DNA of 64,000 nt from NCBI GenBank assembly GCA_027924585.1, contig BSBM01000762.1, positions 9,520,501 through 9,584,500 of the forward strand, written 5' to 3'. Position numbers and translations under genes: made by a program. This document shows, piece after piece, positions 1 through 11,267 of the stretch (position 1 is its first letter; each line of letters opens with the position of its first letter). Origin of the DNA: Larix kaempferi. Its lineage: Eukaryota > Streptophyta > Pinopsida > Pinales > Pinaceae. The notes below the pieces were generated by a model. The model was not told the origin of the DNA and did no database searches. It saw nothing but the letters and a program-made list of their open reading frames with translations.

Positions 1-111
1 ATTGGAAATGCCACTTATAGGTTGGAGCTACCAAAACAAATGAGAGATTACCACATGATTCTATTTATCAGTCAGTTAAAGCCTTATAGGATTGAAAAAG
101 GTGATCCCATG
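1..111 (+). pseudogene. Ty3/gypsy (chromovirus-type) pol 3' end, upstream half
   Basis: The frame from base 1 reads a typical integrase C-terminal tail, with the words ATYRLELP and SQLKPYRIE, where gypsy polyproteins have the YxLxLP...xFHVSxLKPY pattern. In a live element this tail follows the DDE core and helps bind target DNA or chromatin. The frame is interrupted at 111/112 by the outer retrotransposon and resumes at 28812, where a decayed chromodomain-like stretch follows. This is therefore the oldest layer of the nest. The rest of this pol lies left of the window. Confidence 0.75.
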
Positions 112-116
112 ATAAT
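112..116. repeat. TSD ATAAT, left copy (outer element)
   Basis: ATAAT sits directly before the TGTTGGG start of the LTR at 117. The same five bases sit directly after the CCAACA end of the matching LTR at 28806. The pair fixes the limits of the outer element. Confidence 0.85.
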
Positions 117-1033
117 TGTTGGGCCTAGTATATTTTAAGTACCATTTTTGGTAGGACAGTTTTGGTGTGCAAAAAGACAAAGTAAAATTGGATTGAAAAA
201 GTGGTAAACTCCAATGAAGCGGAAAAGAAACCAGTAAATTAAACGGTTATGTTGATGGTGTCAAAGTGCGGAGTTGAGTCAGTTAGTTAGAGTTTTTCCA
301 CTTCCATTAATGAGTCAAGTAGTTGGCTAGTTGGTTAGTGGGAGTGCAGCAGGTTGTGTGCAGACTATAAATATGTAATAAGAGGTAAATGTTTAGGTTG
401 TTAGTGTGTTATTCCCTATCTGTGTCTATAATTGGTGAACTACTCTATGTATGTTGAAGATACTATGAAGATCCAAGTCACACGATCTGCAGGATGTGTG
501 CGTAGGTCTATTGTAAATCAAGGAAGAATCTATAAGTCATAAACATGAAGTGCTTATTTATTGGATGCGACTCATAATAAAGATAAATCGCTTCCGTGGT
601 TTTTCCCATATTGGGCTTCCACGTTAAACCATGGTGTTCTTATGTGATGTGATATGTGTTTCTTTACTTTTCTTATGATTTATATGAATGAATGAACGAA
701 TGTGCTTTTATTGAGAATCTTGTGAATGTGAAGTATAATGTATGCTAGATAACTCTTGGTTAACTCATCGGTTATGTCGAAGTGAATGGCATGTCGAAGA
801 TATAGATTTGTTTATGTAATGGGTTTCTTATTAAATGATTGGTCTGTCGAGCTATTCCCCTTATGCGCTGTAGAAGCCTGGTTCCTATAGTCCCCATAGG
901 TAATTCGGGTGAGACTTCATCTACTTTGCAAGTGTTTTCGGAATGGGTAAAACCCTTTTGGGCTGGTATCTATAGTGTTTGTTGGTGTTGTGTTAGATGT
1001 TTGAACCCTAGTCGAAGTAAAAGTGTGCTAAAA
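117..1033 (+). repeat. 5' LTR of outer element (917 bp)
   Basis: It starts TGTTGGGCCTAG and aligns along its length with 27866-28806. Examples are the shared LTR words around 'gatctgcaggatgtgtgc' (485-502 and 28260-28277) and 'tgatgtgatatgtgttt'. The 3' end has decayed to CTAAAA where the partner has CCAACA. Small open frames inside it (for example 839-1096) have no coding character. Confidence 0.85.
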
Positions 1034-1034
1034 A

Positions 1035-1567
1035 ATGGTTCTGTTTCCAGGACCCAGATTTGTATCAAAGGTGAATGTGGATTATGTGGCATCTGACTAA
1101 GCCAAAGATCCAAGACTGTGTAGATCATAAATTGAAAGAATTAATTTTGCTAAGGAACAAAATAGGCATCATAGAATGGACGATGAGGGGTGGTTATATA
1201 AGTATGTTTTTTTGATATTCATGAAGTTTTCATTGGTGAATTTCATATGATATTGCATGAGTGGCTGGCAAGATTGACTAAGCAGAAGACGAACTTCCAA
1301 GGAGGTGAGCCTAGAAGTTGGACTCCTGAGTTGATATAGCAACTGAAAGGTGTGAGTAACAAGATTTCTCATGCAGTGGATTACTAGTTGGACAAAATTT
1401 TAGAGGTGTACACTACTGAATTTGTTGTTGACACTACCAAGTCATATAGTGTAGTGGAACAAGAATTATTTGAAGGTCCACAGGGTAAGTACTCGAGATC
1501 GTTAAATCTGTCGATCAAAAATATATTTTTTGAAAAGGGGGTGATGCGAATGGAATCTGACGAGTAA
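1035..1567 (+). pseudogene. Leader reading frame of outer element, function unknown
   Basis: An ATG at 1035 opens a frame directly behind the LTR (MVLFPGPRFVSKVNVDY...). It continues, with at least one frameshift and several stops, through a better preserved stretch at 1214-1567. That stretch includes HEVFIGEFHMILHEWLARLT, SWTPELI and LEVYTTEFVVDTTKSY and ends ESDE-stop. It lies between PBS and gag on the coding strand, so it may be the original N-terminal part of gag or a separate leader protein. I do not recognise the family. A purine run with a G5 tract at 1531-1540 (gaaaaggggg) resembles a polypurine tract but is probably incidental. Confidence 0.4.
1036..1053 (+). other. Candidate primer binding site of outer element
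   Basis: Two bases after the LTR end the sequence reads TGGTTCTGTTTCC. A start with TGG, complementary to a tRNA CCA end, is expected at this spot. I cannot assign the tRNA. A second PBS-like word (ttgtatcaaagg, near 1060) resembles the initiator-Met PBS but lies too far from the LTR. Confidence 0.4.
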
Positions 1568-1752
1568 AGCACATGTGCGTGGTGGACATGGGTATCGAAT
1601 GGAGGAATCCTTGGGAGAATGTGTGGAATAAGCTGAAATGATAAGGGGAGAATAAAGTGAGAGAGATGAAGAGTGTGGGTTTATGCAAAGTGGGAAGATA
1701 TTTCAATCGAACAAGAGGAGAAGAACTATGAAAAAGAGAGAGGGTTGCAGTG

Positions 1753-2216
1753 TGTTAGAAAAACAGGATCGCAAAGCAATAACAATAAACAAGATGAAAA
1801 TATAAATCACATAAAACACATTACAAGAGAGACATCGATATAAAGTGGTTCACCCAAGATAGGATACATCAACACATATATTTCCAGTCCTTATTATTAT
1901 ACCATCCAACAAATGAAGGGATACAACCTGCAGCACATCCGCTGCAACTTCCTCTTCACTCTCTCACAGTCTATATCACACAATTAGAAATCTTTACAAT
2001 GCTACAATACCCAGTCGTATTGCAATGCCTTCCTTTTAAAGAGGGATTACCATGGGATAGTACTATGGGAAACCCAATACCATGGACTAGTAAATCATCC
2101 ATTATTAACCAAGTCATCAATATGAAATTACAACATTTTACAAGGAATTGTTTCTGAAATTTTCGCTATGGGGGTGTTTCCCCCAAACCCCCCCTTCATG
2201 GGATAGGATCTAGACA
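1753..2216 (-). repeat. LTR-like insertion, probably a solo LTR of another family
   Basis: On the minus strand the segment starts TGTCTAGATCC, has a G-rich block with TTTGGGGG and a C5 block, and ends near TTTTTCTAACA, all in the style of plant LTR termini. The ends form an imperfect inverted repeat (TGTTAGA / TCTAGACA). It lies between the leader frame and gag of the outer element and has no coding content. I found no target-site duplication, so limits and identity are tentative. Bases 1568-1752 to its left hold no recognisable gene. Confidence 0.35.
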
Positions 2217-2415
2217 CGACTGAAACATGACCTCTGAATAACGAAGATCAGGCTCCACAACCAACACAGTGCGACCGAAAGAAGGGGTTGCGAACTAGTA
2301 CCACATCTTGATGAAGAGGAAGAGTACAAGCTCATTTTAGAGGAAGAAGAATAAACTATAGATCTGTCCCAGTCCCGAGGCTGCGACATACCCATGACCC
2401 TGCATACATCTGGGG
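2217..2415 (+). pseudogene. Outer element gag, N-terminal half (split by insertion)
   Basis: A frame rich in acidic residues (around ELVPHLDEEEEYKLILEEEE) runs to the GAACC duplication at 2416-2420. It carries one in-frame stop (TAA after the Glu run). When the 2421-21302 element and one GAACC copy are skipped, the same frame continues without a shift into the gag sequence at 21308. This supports both the insertion call and the gag assignment. It is the N-terminal region before the capsid-like domain. Confidence 0.6.
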
Positions 2416-2420
2416 GAACC
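2416..2420. repeat. TSD GAACC, left copy (inner element)
   Basis: GAACC directly precedes the TGTTGATG terminus at 2421 and recurs directly after the CAACAACA terminus at 21302. Confidence 0.9.
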
Positions 2421-3203
2421 TGTTGATGAAGCAAAAATCGTAGCATTAATCAGCAAGGGATTCTCCCCAGTAAGCAAGCCCAATTAGATCACTCACCAGT
2501 TGCGGGCCGATCCATCGTTTATGTATTTTAAATTTAAAGATGAGATGCAAGTGTTGTAATCTAAATGCAAAATGTAAACAAATCTGATCTAAAACTGTTT
2601 TAAGCAAATTTAATCTATCTTCATAGAAAGCAAATTTAAAGTATGAGTAATAAACTGGAAATGCATCCAAGAACATCACAGATAGCTGTTAAATTGAATG
2701 AAAGCATTTACAATAGAAAATAAAAGAATATCAAAGATAGCCTTGATAGAGATAAACATTCTATTACGCATTTTACACATAAATTTTGCATGAGAGAGTG
2801 AAAGCATTCAAAGCAAAGAAATAATTCAAATGGTTAAGAACGATCTCATAGCCAATGTGTGAATAATTCAAAACTAATTCGGCCAGTCATTCAAACATTC
2901 CCATAATAAAACTCCATGCAGGATTCCATCAAGAAAAATAGAACTTTCTTTATTGATGTAGTAAAATAGTTCACGTACAGCATAAGTATGTCCTTTCACC
3001 TGCCAAAAGTCCTTTCTCCCCCATCTGTCTCTATATTTATAGATTTTACAACTTTGTCTCTTCTCAAAAACCTAACCCTAGGGAAAACAAAAGTTTGTCA
3101 TCTAGCGCCTAAAGAGTCAAAAAGCATTTACAGCTGTCCTTTAATGTATTTATACAAAAAACAAATTTCCAGCTGTCTTTTCTCAAAATTTATAATAAAA
3201 AAA

Positions 3204-6200
3204 TTAAGCCCCAGATGGCTCTGCTGCCTCATTTGGTTTCTGTCCTTCTGCTGGCTCGTTCCCTTAAATAGGGTCACCTACTTTTGCTAATTTGTCCACC
3301 TCTTCAATATAACTGGCCCACTGGCTAACTTCTCTCAAGATGGTCTTTCCCTATGCAGAGATTATCACATTCCAAGCTATCTCATGCTTGCGCAAATCTG
3401 ATTTGACATTTTATGCCCCTGCTATAGCTGTCTGAGCGATCTCTTCAAGGAAATAAGCATGGACAACAGCCTGACCAATGAATTGGTGGAGGTTCTCCGT
3501 GGTTCTAGCTTCTATCTTCTTTAGATAATCCAATTCTGCATTCAAGTTACCCTGCAATTCTGCCATGCACTGCTCTTTCTCAGGGAACTCATAAATGGTC
3601 TGAGGTAAAGCCATGTGACACTTCTCGTGGGTTTCCCAGATTTTGGAGTAGACAATGTGGCATTTTTTTACGGTCTTCCGGATCTCCAAACTTAATTTGT
3701 TATCACAATATCTACAAAACTTGAGGACTCCTGTGTCCATGTCAAATTCCTCAGTGGTTGTAGCATGCACGTTTGAGGGAAAACCAAATTTTCCCTCTTT
3801 CCATTCAAATTGCTCCTTAATTTCTACCATGTGTTGCTCATACTTGTCCTTTATTTTAAGTGCCTCAACTTCAATGGATGTCATCTTGGTTATCATTCCT
3901 TTAATCTTGCAGACCTCTTCTGATATCAACACTAGTGACTGATAGGTCTTTTCTTGCACATCACAGGCTTGCTTGTCGAATGTGGCTAGATCCTCTTTAT
4001 TTTCATTTGCCTCCTTGAGTTGTTCTAACAATCCATATTTTTCTCGCATTAGCCTTTCAAACTGAGGCTTGAAAAAATCAATTTGTTGAACTCTGCTCGC
4101 CTCATGATTTTCCAATTCTGTTATGCGAACCTTCAAGTTCTTTTTCTCATCCTCTGAGATTGCTAGCTACATTTCTAGTGTATTCTTTTCATTTTCGAGC
4201 TGCCGGATGTTTAAAGTTGTTTCTTCCTTCTCTTCTGCAAGCTCTTTGTAATTCCTTTTCAATTCATTTGTTTCTAACACCTCCATTTGCTTCTAACACC
4301 TTCTTCTTCCTGTCAGCTTTTATTTTGAAACATAGCTCTCTGTATTTCTTGACATCGTCAACCAGACGATTGACATTGTCTTTACTTGCTTGGGATGAAC
4401 CTACCGAGCATGATGCTGTGAATATAGGTTCAATGTCAGTCCCTTGGACAAGTGTGTTTTCTGATACTCTAAGTTCATATAGGTCCTGTCCAATCTCCAT
4501 TTTCTTTACTAATCTGTCAATGATGACCTTCTTCCTTTGATGAAAGTAAATCGAATCCAAGTTGGCCACTTGGCACTGCTTTCTGGGGTTGTATGGGGTA
4601 AGTGCTAATTCCTCAGTGGTGACAACCCCCTCAATAGCTATCTCTAGTTGGTTCATTGTTTCCAGATCCAAGTCCATGTCCCGCGGGCTGGACATGTCTT
4701 GTTCCGCGGGTTTCTCAGCTTCTTCCTTCGCTTACCTCTCTGCAAGATCTGCTTGTAACCTTTTTGCCTCTTCTTGTTTGGCTTTATCAGCTTCTTCCTG
4801 CTGCAGTTTGGCAGCTTGTTCTTGCAAGATTCTTTCTTCTTCCTCTTGCTGTAATTTGGCATCTTGATCTTGTAGTATTCTCTCTTCCTCTTCTCTCAGT
4901 GCTTTTTCCTCTTGCTCCTTCTGGACTCTAACAACTTCCTCATCTTGCTGCTACTTGACCTCCTCCTCCTCCTTTTGGAGCCTCTCTTCATCTTCATTTT
5001 TCTTACTTTTTGACTCCTCTGATTGAGATGCTGCTGCCTCTTGCTCCTTCTGGATCAACCCAACAGGCTTAGGATTGGAACCTTTTATGCTTTTACGACG
5101 GTAGCGCTTTCCCAATTCAGTTAAGTTCCCGACACTTCAGAAAAATTCTTCATCTTCGTCGATATGATGTGTGTACTCATAAGAAGTTTTAACATCAAGG
5201 CAATGTCTAGAAACCTTGCCACCAGGATCATGCCTCCTAAAAGGCCTTGTTCCGAAATGAAAAACTTCTAAGACTTGAGCAAAGCTTTCACCCTCTCTTG
5301 CCCTCGGGAGGTTGTACGCACCGATGGTTAAGGGCATTGATGGATATATACCTTTCTTCCTCTATGTGAGGATCTTGCTGATTCCGCCAGTGCCGAAGAG
5401 TTTCCTTAAAGCTTCCTTATGCACTACAAAATCTGTAATGTATCAGGAAAACAAAAAGGGAGCTTGAGACCCTCCACTCATTCGGATATAGGTGGCTTCG
5501 ATGGAGACGTAGTAATCTCCAAACTCTTCTATGATGGGCATGGCATTCTTGGACATCCAATTTGGCTCTTATGTAAAAATGAGCCGATACAAGGGCATAG
5601 TGCGTTTATCACAAATTTGCTTGTAGTGGCTTGCATATTTGCTTTCCTATGTGGGTTGGTAAGATACAAAGAGAGGAGTCTCTTTTCTATTCCATGTACA
5701 ACCCAAATCTAGGAAGGTGTGTTTGCTTAACAGGAAGTCCATCAAATAAGAAGACATGAAGAAATCAACTTTCTTTTGAGTCAATCCTCCTTGGGCAGTG
5801 GTTAACTGCGACACCAAAATGTCTGAAATTATGTCAGCCCAATTGAATATGGTACCGGACATGGGCACATAGACCATTACTAGCACCTAACCAAGCTTGG
5901 AAATATGTCCATTCGGCATGTCGAAAATCCGACTCAGCATTAAGACAATGAGTCTATAAGGAGTCTTTAGAAGGGAACTTTCATATTCATTGTTGTTCCT
6001 TTGTCTGATTTTCCTGTCACTTATCATCATCTTTCTGGTAGACTCCAAAGGGTCCATAGTTTGTATGGCTATCCACTCATTGTACAACCAAGTTCTTTCC
6101 TGGGGAAACTTGTAAGTAGTCGTGATTTGTTCAAGTACGAAAGATGCCAGATTCATCCCAGGCTTGTCATTAATGAGCCTTGTATCAGTCTTAACATGAG

Positions 6201-6564
6201 GAATTATCCAGCCGATGACCTCAGAGAATGGGAATAGCTCGGGATGAGTCACTGCCTTGTGGAGGGAGGATTTCTTGATGTTTTCATAGACCATAAATTC
6301 TTCTGGGGATGCATCTGGTTACTTCTGATCTCTGATAAACCTATATATGTCACCCCATTGAAATTCTGGGGCAGATCTTCTTGGGGCCACTCCGGTGATA
6401 GCTTGCATATCGCTGAACATGGTTTCAAGCGATACATCTGAGAAAATTTCCACGTCCAAATCTGAGTCCGCAAGCTTAGCTTTCTGCCTTGAAGACTTCC
6501 TATGCGTGTCAAACCTATGATGGTGGGGTAGCACAAATAAGGAGTTTGACGAATTCTTGAGCAA
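3204..6564 (-). pseudogene. LTR-resident ORF, copy in the 3' LTR, function unknown
   Basis: This decayed frame of about 1,120 codons lies wholly inside the LTR and on the element's coding strand. From the ATG at 6564 it has a basic N-terminal stretch (HRKSSRQKAKL) and a globular region to about residue 480 with words such as HPELFPFSEVIGWIIPH, RKIRQRNNNEYESSLLKTP and GTIFNWADII. Then come a Glu/Gln/Lys-rich coiled coil (residues about 525-610), a linker with MDLDLETMNQLEIAIEG, a second long coiled coil (about 765-1050) and a short acidic/proline tail ending EPSGA-stop. Stops interrupt it, for example at 5887-5889 and 5137-5139. It is not gag, protease, RT or integrase. Athila/Tat accessory ORFs or plant mobile domain proteins are possible relatives, which I cannot test here. 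Confidence 0.6.
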
Positions 6565-7468
6565 CCATTGCTACCGGACAAATTATATCTCAAGATTCAT
6601 AATACTTAAGTAGAAATTGAGCATGTAAAGGTGTTGGATTTCTTTTAAAATGATCTTTCAAGCATTTAAAAACACATCCATATAATGACTTAAAATGCAA
6701 TTTTCAAAAGCCGAAAGCTGCTTAACCAGTATTGAATATTTCATTATAAAACAATTATTTCACTGTCATTGACTTTTGAAAGAAAATACACAGTTACGCA
6801 AAGCGCTATTAGTGCGGGATATAAAGGGTATTCCCAAAACTTCTACGGCTTTATGGATTTAACACATGGCTTTATCATTTGGAGCATGTCTCATTGCCTA
6901 CAATGGTGAGTGCAATTTGGCATTTCCAGGTATTAGCAAACGTGCGCTACAGACCAGAGTGTGTGCTATGAAGCTAATACGCTATTCATGGCTTTAAAAC
7001 TGTGATAAGGATTCCCTAGGATTATCCACTATCAATAAAACCGATGCCAGGGGGAAAATTTCCTAAAATACTTGAGAACACAACAGTCGACAAGCTGGAA
7101 CACATATGCGCATAAGGTGGCTTTCCTGGGTCGTGGTTCGAGGGGAGAAACGAGATCTTTGCGCTTTATGGGTTCTAAGAGAGGTCTGGCCATTAAGCAC
7201 AGGGAGTTTCTTATATTATGCGAAGGTGTTAGGAAAAAACGAGTCCTTGAAAGGTTAAATCGGGGAAAAAAGAGCCTCAGACGGAGTTTCTTAAGCTAAA
7301 AACAAAGGGGAGAAAAAAATACGCCTACCTATCAATCTTGGAATGGCCTCTCAATGGTTGACGCGCACACCCAGATGGTGACAGACTGAAAGCGCTCCCA
7401 AATGGAGAATGGCGAACTCCACTTCTCCTTGGAAAAAGTGAAACGAACGACAACCCCATTCTATGCAT

Positions 7469-7478
7469 CTATATATAG
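7469..7478 (-). promoter_or_regulatory. TATA-like box in the 3' LTR
   Basis: CTATATATAG lies about 900 bp upstream of the LTR-resident ORF in its transcription direction. It is conserved in the other LTR at 20476-20485 within otherwise substituted sequence. It is a plausible core promoter for the element and for the ORF. Confidence 0.45.
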
Positions 7479-8295
7479 CGTGGGCATTTCATCCCCACGG
7501 GTTGGGCCAGTTGGCGCCTTAATGAGCCCGGGGCTCAAGGAAATAAGTGGTTAGTTCTACACGGGGTGGCAATTAAAACCTCACCAACTTACCTTTCCCA
7601 TGTACCCAAAATTCGGTCCGCGCTATGGCGGTGGTTGAACTATTAACTTATGCGCAACAGACGACAATTTCAGGGTTAACTCCTATGATCAAGAGCCGCG
7701 CCCAAGGATTGAAGTGAGGTTGATAGTTTTAAGATTAGAAACGGTGCAAATGGCGACAACTTTAGCCATAGACTCCGCGAGTAAAAGTTGCGATGAAGAG
7801 GGCGAGTCGCACAAAAAAGGGCGGCAATTTTAAGGTTAGAATTTGCGTGGCAGGTAGGCATTTTAACCCTAAGATCTACGATAATTGGCGTGTGGATAAG
7901 GCTTAAAAAATGGCGTGAAAGAGCGGCAATGTTATTGTTAAAAGTTGCGCGAAGGTGGAAGATTTAGAGTTAAATACTGTGACCAACTTTTGGGAGGAAA
8001 AAATGAAAAGGAAAGTTTTGGCGGTAAAGTTAAAGCTAAAAAATGCGCTGCGGTCGGCCAAAATAAGATGAAAGTTTGCACAATTGTCGCAAATTTCATC
8101 ATTAAGAACTTCAATCAAGCTGAAAAGATAGGTTTTTCCTTAGTAGAAAAAATCAAAACAAATTTGGAAGAAGAGAACAAAGAAAACTTGCTAAGTTGAA
8201 CAAATAAGCTTCAAAAAATCAATGGACTTCTTCAAAAAATAGAAGGAGGGGCCCCAATATTTACAAAATTTGGGGGGGATGTTGCAGCAACAACA

Positions 8296-9362
8296 ATTGG
8301 CGATTCTTTGGTCAACACAGATCTCTGAAACAAAATATTCTCATGATCAGAAAACTCACGAAATGCTAGCTTTAAGTGTAATAAGATGCTTTCATAGTTT
8401 AGCTTCTGTGAATGCGGTGATGACTTTATCATAATGGTCATTGGGCAAGGGAAAATTTAATCAGATTTCCTTAGAAATCTCTCAAGGCCAGAGTGTGGAG
8501 TTCATGTTTTAAGATCTATCTTTCAGGTGTTTTGACTAAAAGGGGACTCCACAGGATCGTAACAATATCTCATAGGCATATTCGTTTGTTCCTCATTCCC
8601 ATGCTGTTTGCATCCTTTTGGATGTTTCTTTGATTGACGGCTTTTGACGTTTGAGAATTCTAGAAATAAATTTCTTCAACTTTCAGTCCTTTGATTTGGG
8701 TTCTTATATCCATAATGTGCTTTTGTGTGAGCAAGATTTTTTATTTGATTATCAAGCTTCACAGATGGAGAAGAACCTTGCTGAGATGAATTATTTGAAC
8801 AACTTTCTTGATTGAACACATTTGCTTTTCTCAGCCATGCTTTAATTGAGGCGAGAATTTCTGGAAATCGGACTCTTTGATGCAAGCTCTTTGGGATTTT
8901 ATTTGTAGCATGGGATCATTTTAAATACCATACACCTATGAGACATGCTTCCTTTCCATGGGTCCACCATAGCAAAATCCCTAGGAAAGGCATTAATGTT
9001 AAAGTGAATGGAGCCTCGAGATAGTGAGAAGGAACAACTGAATCTCAGTCATTTAACTAGGGTTATTTTAACCAAACAGAAAAAGGATCTCTTCATTCCC
9101 AAGGCTGCTCAGTGAAAGCAAGGTTACGGAGATATATTTTCTTTAAAGTAAAATTTTTCTCCTCAAGATTTCAAGATTTGCTCAGAGTCCTGTCCTACCG
9201 CTAATCCATGAGTTGGGCTAGGTTTTATTAAAGAAAGAAAAGAGAAACTTGAATAGAGAGCAAAGTGAAAAACAAGCCAAACTACTTAAATTGTACATGA
9301 AAACAAAAAAAAAGAAAACAAGAAACAACAACGCTTATTTATGTACAAAGGTCTCAACGAGA
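8296..9362 (-). other. Untranslated 3' internal region of inner element
   Basis: This is the sequence between the pol stop at 9363 and the 3' LTR. I see no gene in it. A clear polypurine tract is not present immediately next to the LTR edge at 8296; the minus strand there reads CAAAGAATCGCCAAT. Either the tract is mutated or an unusual one is used. Confidence 0.5.
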
Positions 9363-10727
9363 CTATGCAAAGTACTGCTTTAAGGCAAGGCCATTGAGAG
9401 GAAGAATTAATTCCTCTCCTTGTAGGTCCTTTAGCTTATAAGTGGTTGAGCCAATTTTTTCAGAAATTTGATAAGGGCCGACCCATAGATGTTGAAACTT
9501 AGTGTGCATTCCCTTACCATCATGTGAATGATCCCATTTCAAAACCAAGTCACCTACTTCGAAATCCCTTTTGCCAGACTTTCGCTTATCAAACCGCCTC
9601 TTGAATATGTCTTGGTGTTGGTGGAACTGGGTATCAATTCTTGATTGGAGGACTTGACTGCTTGACCCTCGAGAGGCTTGGGCCAATTGCAAGGATGGGA
9701 GTAGAATATTCAAAGGGAGGATGGCTTCTTTACCGTAGAATAAAGTGAAAGGGGACACTCCTAAGGAATTCTTTGGTGTGACTCTGTCTTCCCATAGAGC
9801 ATTCCGGAGGGCTTTATGCCAACTTCTTTGATTTTCAATTACAGTTTTCTTAAGAATTCGAATGAGGTTCTTATTGGTAGACTCAGCTAAACCATTTCCT
9901 TGGGGATAATAATTGGCTAAATAATGTAGTTTAATTCCTTTTTCATAAGCAAATTCATTTATCTTCAAAGACGAGAAATAAGTAGCATTATCAAAGACTA
10001 GGGAAATTAGAACCCCAAACCTGGTTATAATGTTTTCTTCCAGGAATCCAATAACTGCATCTTTGTTTAATTTGCGTAGCGGAATAGCTTCTTCCCATCT
10101 TGTAAAATAGTTCGTAGCTGTCAGGATATACCAATGCTGGAATGATGAAATTGGGTTGATTTCATTGATAGCATCTATGCCCCACTGCTCAAATGGTTCA
10201 TATATGATAACTGGTTGCAGGGGTCCTACTGCTTTCGGCAATTTCCCAGCACTTCTTTTGCATACATCACAATTTCGGGCATAGGCATGAGCATCTCTAA
10301 ATAAGGTTGGCCAATAATACCAAGCTCTTAGAATTCTATGTGCCGTGGTATCTCTAGAATAATGTCCCCCAGCAAGGCCATCGTGCAGTTCCTTGACCAC
10401 ACTATCAACATCTTCTTTCTCCAGGAATCTAAGGAAAATCCCATCATAATTTTTTCTAAAGAGTATTCCATCAATAATTTTATAGGCAGCTGATTTGAGA
10501 CGCAGTGCTCTTGTTTGCTTAGAATTCCAGTGTTTCGGCAAATATCCTTGCTGCAAATAATGCACTAGGTCCCTATACCAAGATTCAGGAGCTGTAAAAA
10601 TAGGGCATACTTTAGCCATGTTCAGCTCTGCTTCATTTTCCCAGTTCAACTCTTCATAAACTGAATGCTCAGTGAGTAACTTACATAGCCATTGACCCTT
10701 GATAATGGTGGCAGGTTTGAACTCCAA
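9363..10727 (-). CDS. Integrase region of inner element pol (open frame)
   Basis: An uninterrupted frame of 454 codons is the best preserved part of this element. It has the HHCC zinc-binding domain near residues 115-160 (HDGLAGGHY ... CDVCKRSAGK). The DDE catalytic core follows, with Asp in WGIDAINEI, Asp in VFDNATYF and Glu in NGLAESTNKNL. A C-terminal domain around GDLVLKWDHS, VGPYQI and YKLKDLQGEE completes it. It would join element DNA to chromosomal DNA as part of a Gag-Pol polyprotein. The first ATG is only the first Met after an upstream stop, not a true start: the frame belongs to pol and follows RNase H at 10782-11249. No chromodomain is visible. Confidence 0.85.
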   Translation of the reverse strand: MEFKPATIIKGQWLCKLLTEHSVYEELNWENEAELNMAKVCPIFTAPESWYRDLVHYLQQGYLPKHWNSKQTRALRLKSAAYKIIDGILFRKNYDGIFLRFLEKEDVDSVVKELHDGLAGGHYSRDTTAHRILRAWYYWPTLFRDAHAYARNCDVCKRSAGKLPKAVGPLQPVIIYEPFEQWGIDAINEINPISSFQHWYILTATNYFTRWEEAIPLRKLNKDAVIGFLEENIITRFGVLISLVFDNATYFSSLKINEFAYEKGIKLHYLANYYPQGNGLAESTNKNLIRILKKTVIENQRSWHKALRNALWEDRVTPKNSLGVSPFTLFYGKEAILPLNILLPSLQLAQASRGSSSQVLQSRIDTQFHQHQDIFKRRFDKRKSGKRDFEVGDLVLKWDHSHDGKGMHTKFQHLWVGPYQISEKIGSTTYKLKDLQGEELILPLNGLALKQYFA

Positions 10728-10781
10728 ATCATACTCTTGAAGAGATGTAACCCAATTCCCTCTCTGTTCTCCTAATTCCTT

Positions 10782-11249
10782 CTAAACGAACATAGATCTG
10801 ACAGCGGGATGAGGGACTATGACTTTAGTCTTGTTCTTTAAAATATATGGCCTGAACTGTTTTACCACTTTGAATACGACATACGCTTGCTTGTCTACCA
10901 TAGGATAATTTAGTTCAATGCCCTGCAGACTAGTTCTTATAAAAGAGAGTGGGTATTTGTCTCTTGATTCCACCTTTTGCGTGAGCACAACTGCGTGGGA
11001 GTCATCTGAAGCAAAGGTGTACATAATGAAATCTTTATCAAAATCTGGACTCCTTAAAGAAGGTGCATTAGCTATAGCAACTTTGATTTCCTTAAATGCC
11101 ACTTTCTCCAAATCAGTCCACTTGAACTGTACACTTCGCTTTATCATTTGTTGCAAAGGTTTAATGGTCTGAGCGAAATCGAGAACGAACCTTTGAACAA
11201 AATTGATAGTGCCCATAAATGATTGCATACATTTCTTGTTGTGAGGCAT
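10782..11249 (-). pseudogene. RNase H region of inner element pol
   Basis: The frame holds the RT connection (SFMGTINFVQRFVLDFA, IKPLQQMIK) followed by a degenerate gypsy RNase H. The word YTFASDDSHAVVLTQ stands where the family has a catalytic DAS motif, so the first Asp appears lost. LSFIRTSLQGIELNYPMVDKQ and RPYILKNKTKVIV match the later RNase H strands. Stops separate it from RT and from integrase. It would degrade RNA in RNA-DNA hybrids during reverse transcription. Confidence 0.75.
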
Positions 11250-11267
11250 GGGAATCTAATTGACAGC

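Larger units (their letters stand above)
2421..8295 (-). repeat. 3' LTR of inner element (5,875 bp)
   Basis: It aligns along its whole length with 15376-21302, starting TGTTGATG and ending GCAACAACA on the plus strand. Read in element orientation it holds, in order: a U3-like stretch (8295 to about 7480), a TATA-like box at 7469-7478, the long reading frame (6564-3204) and a tail of about 780 bp. It lacks a segment of about 77 bp present in the other LTR at about 15452-15528. Confidence 0.9.

Noticed and set aside
839-1096. Open frame of 85 codons inside the left LTR
   Set aside because: It lies in LTR sequence duplicated at 28.6-28.8 kb, where the frame is not kept. No domain.
1541-1752. 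An LTR starting TGATGCGAATGG after the purine run at 1531
   Set aside because: No second copy, no matching end and no TSD. The purine run can be part of the leader coding frame.
2440-8295. A 5.9-kb segmental duplication of a host gene
   Set aside because: First considered because 2.4-8.3 kb and 15.4-21.3 kb match. TG/CA termini, the GAACC TSD and gag-pol between them show the two are LTRs.
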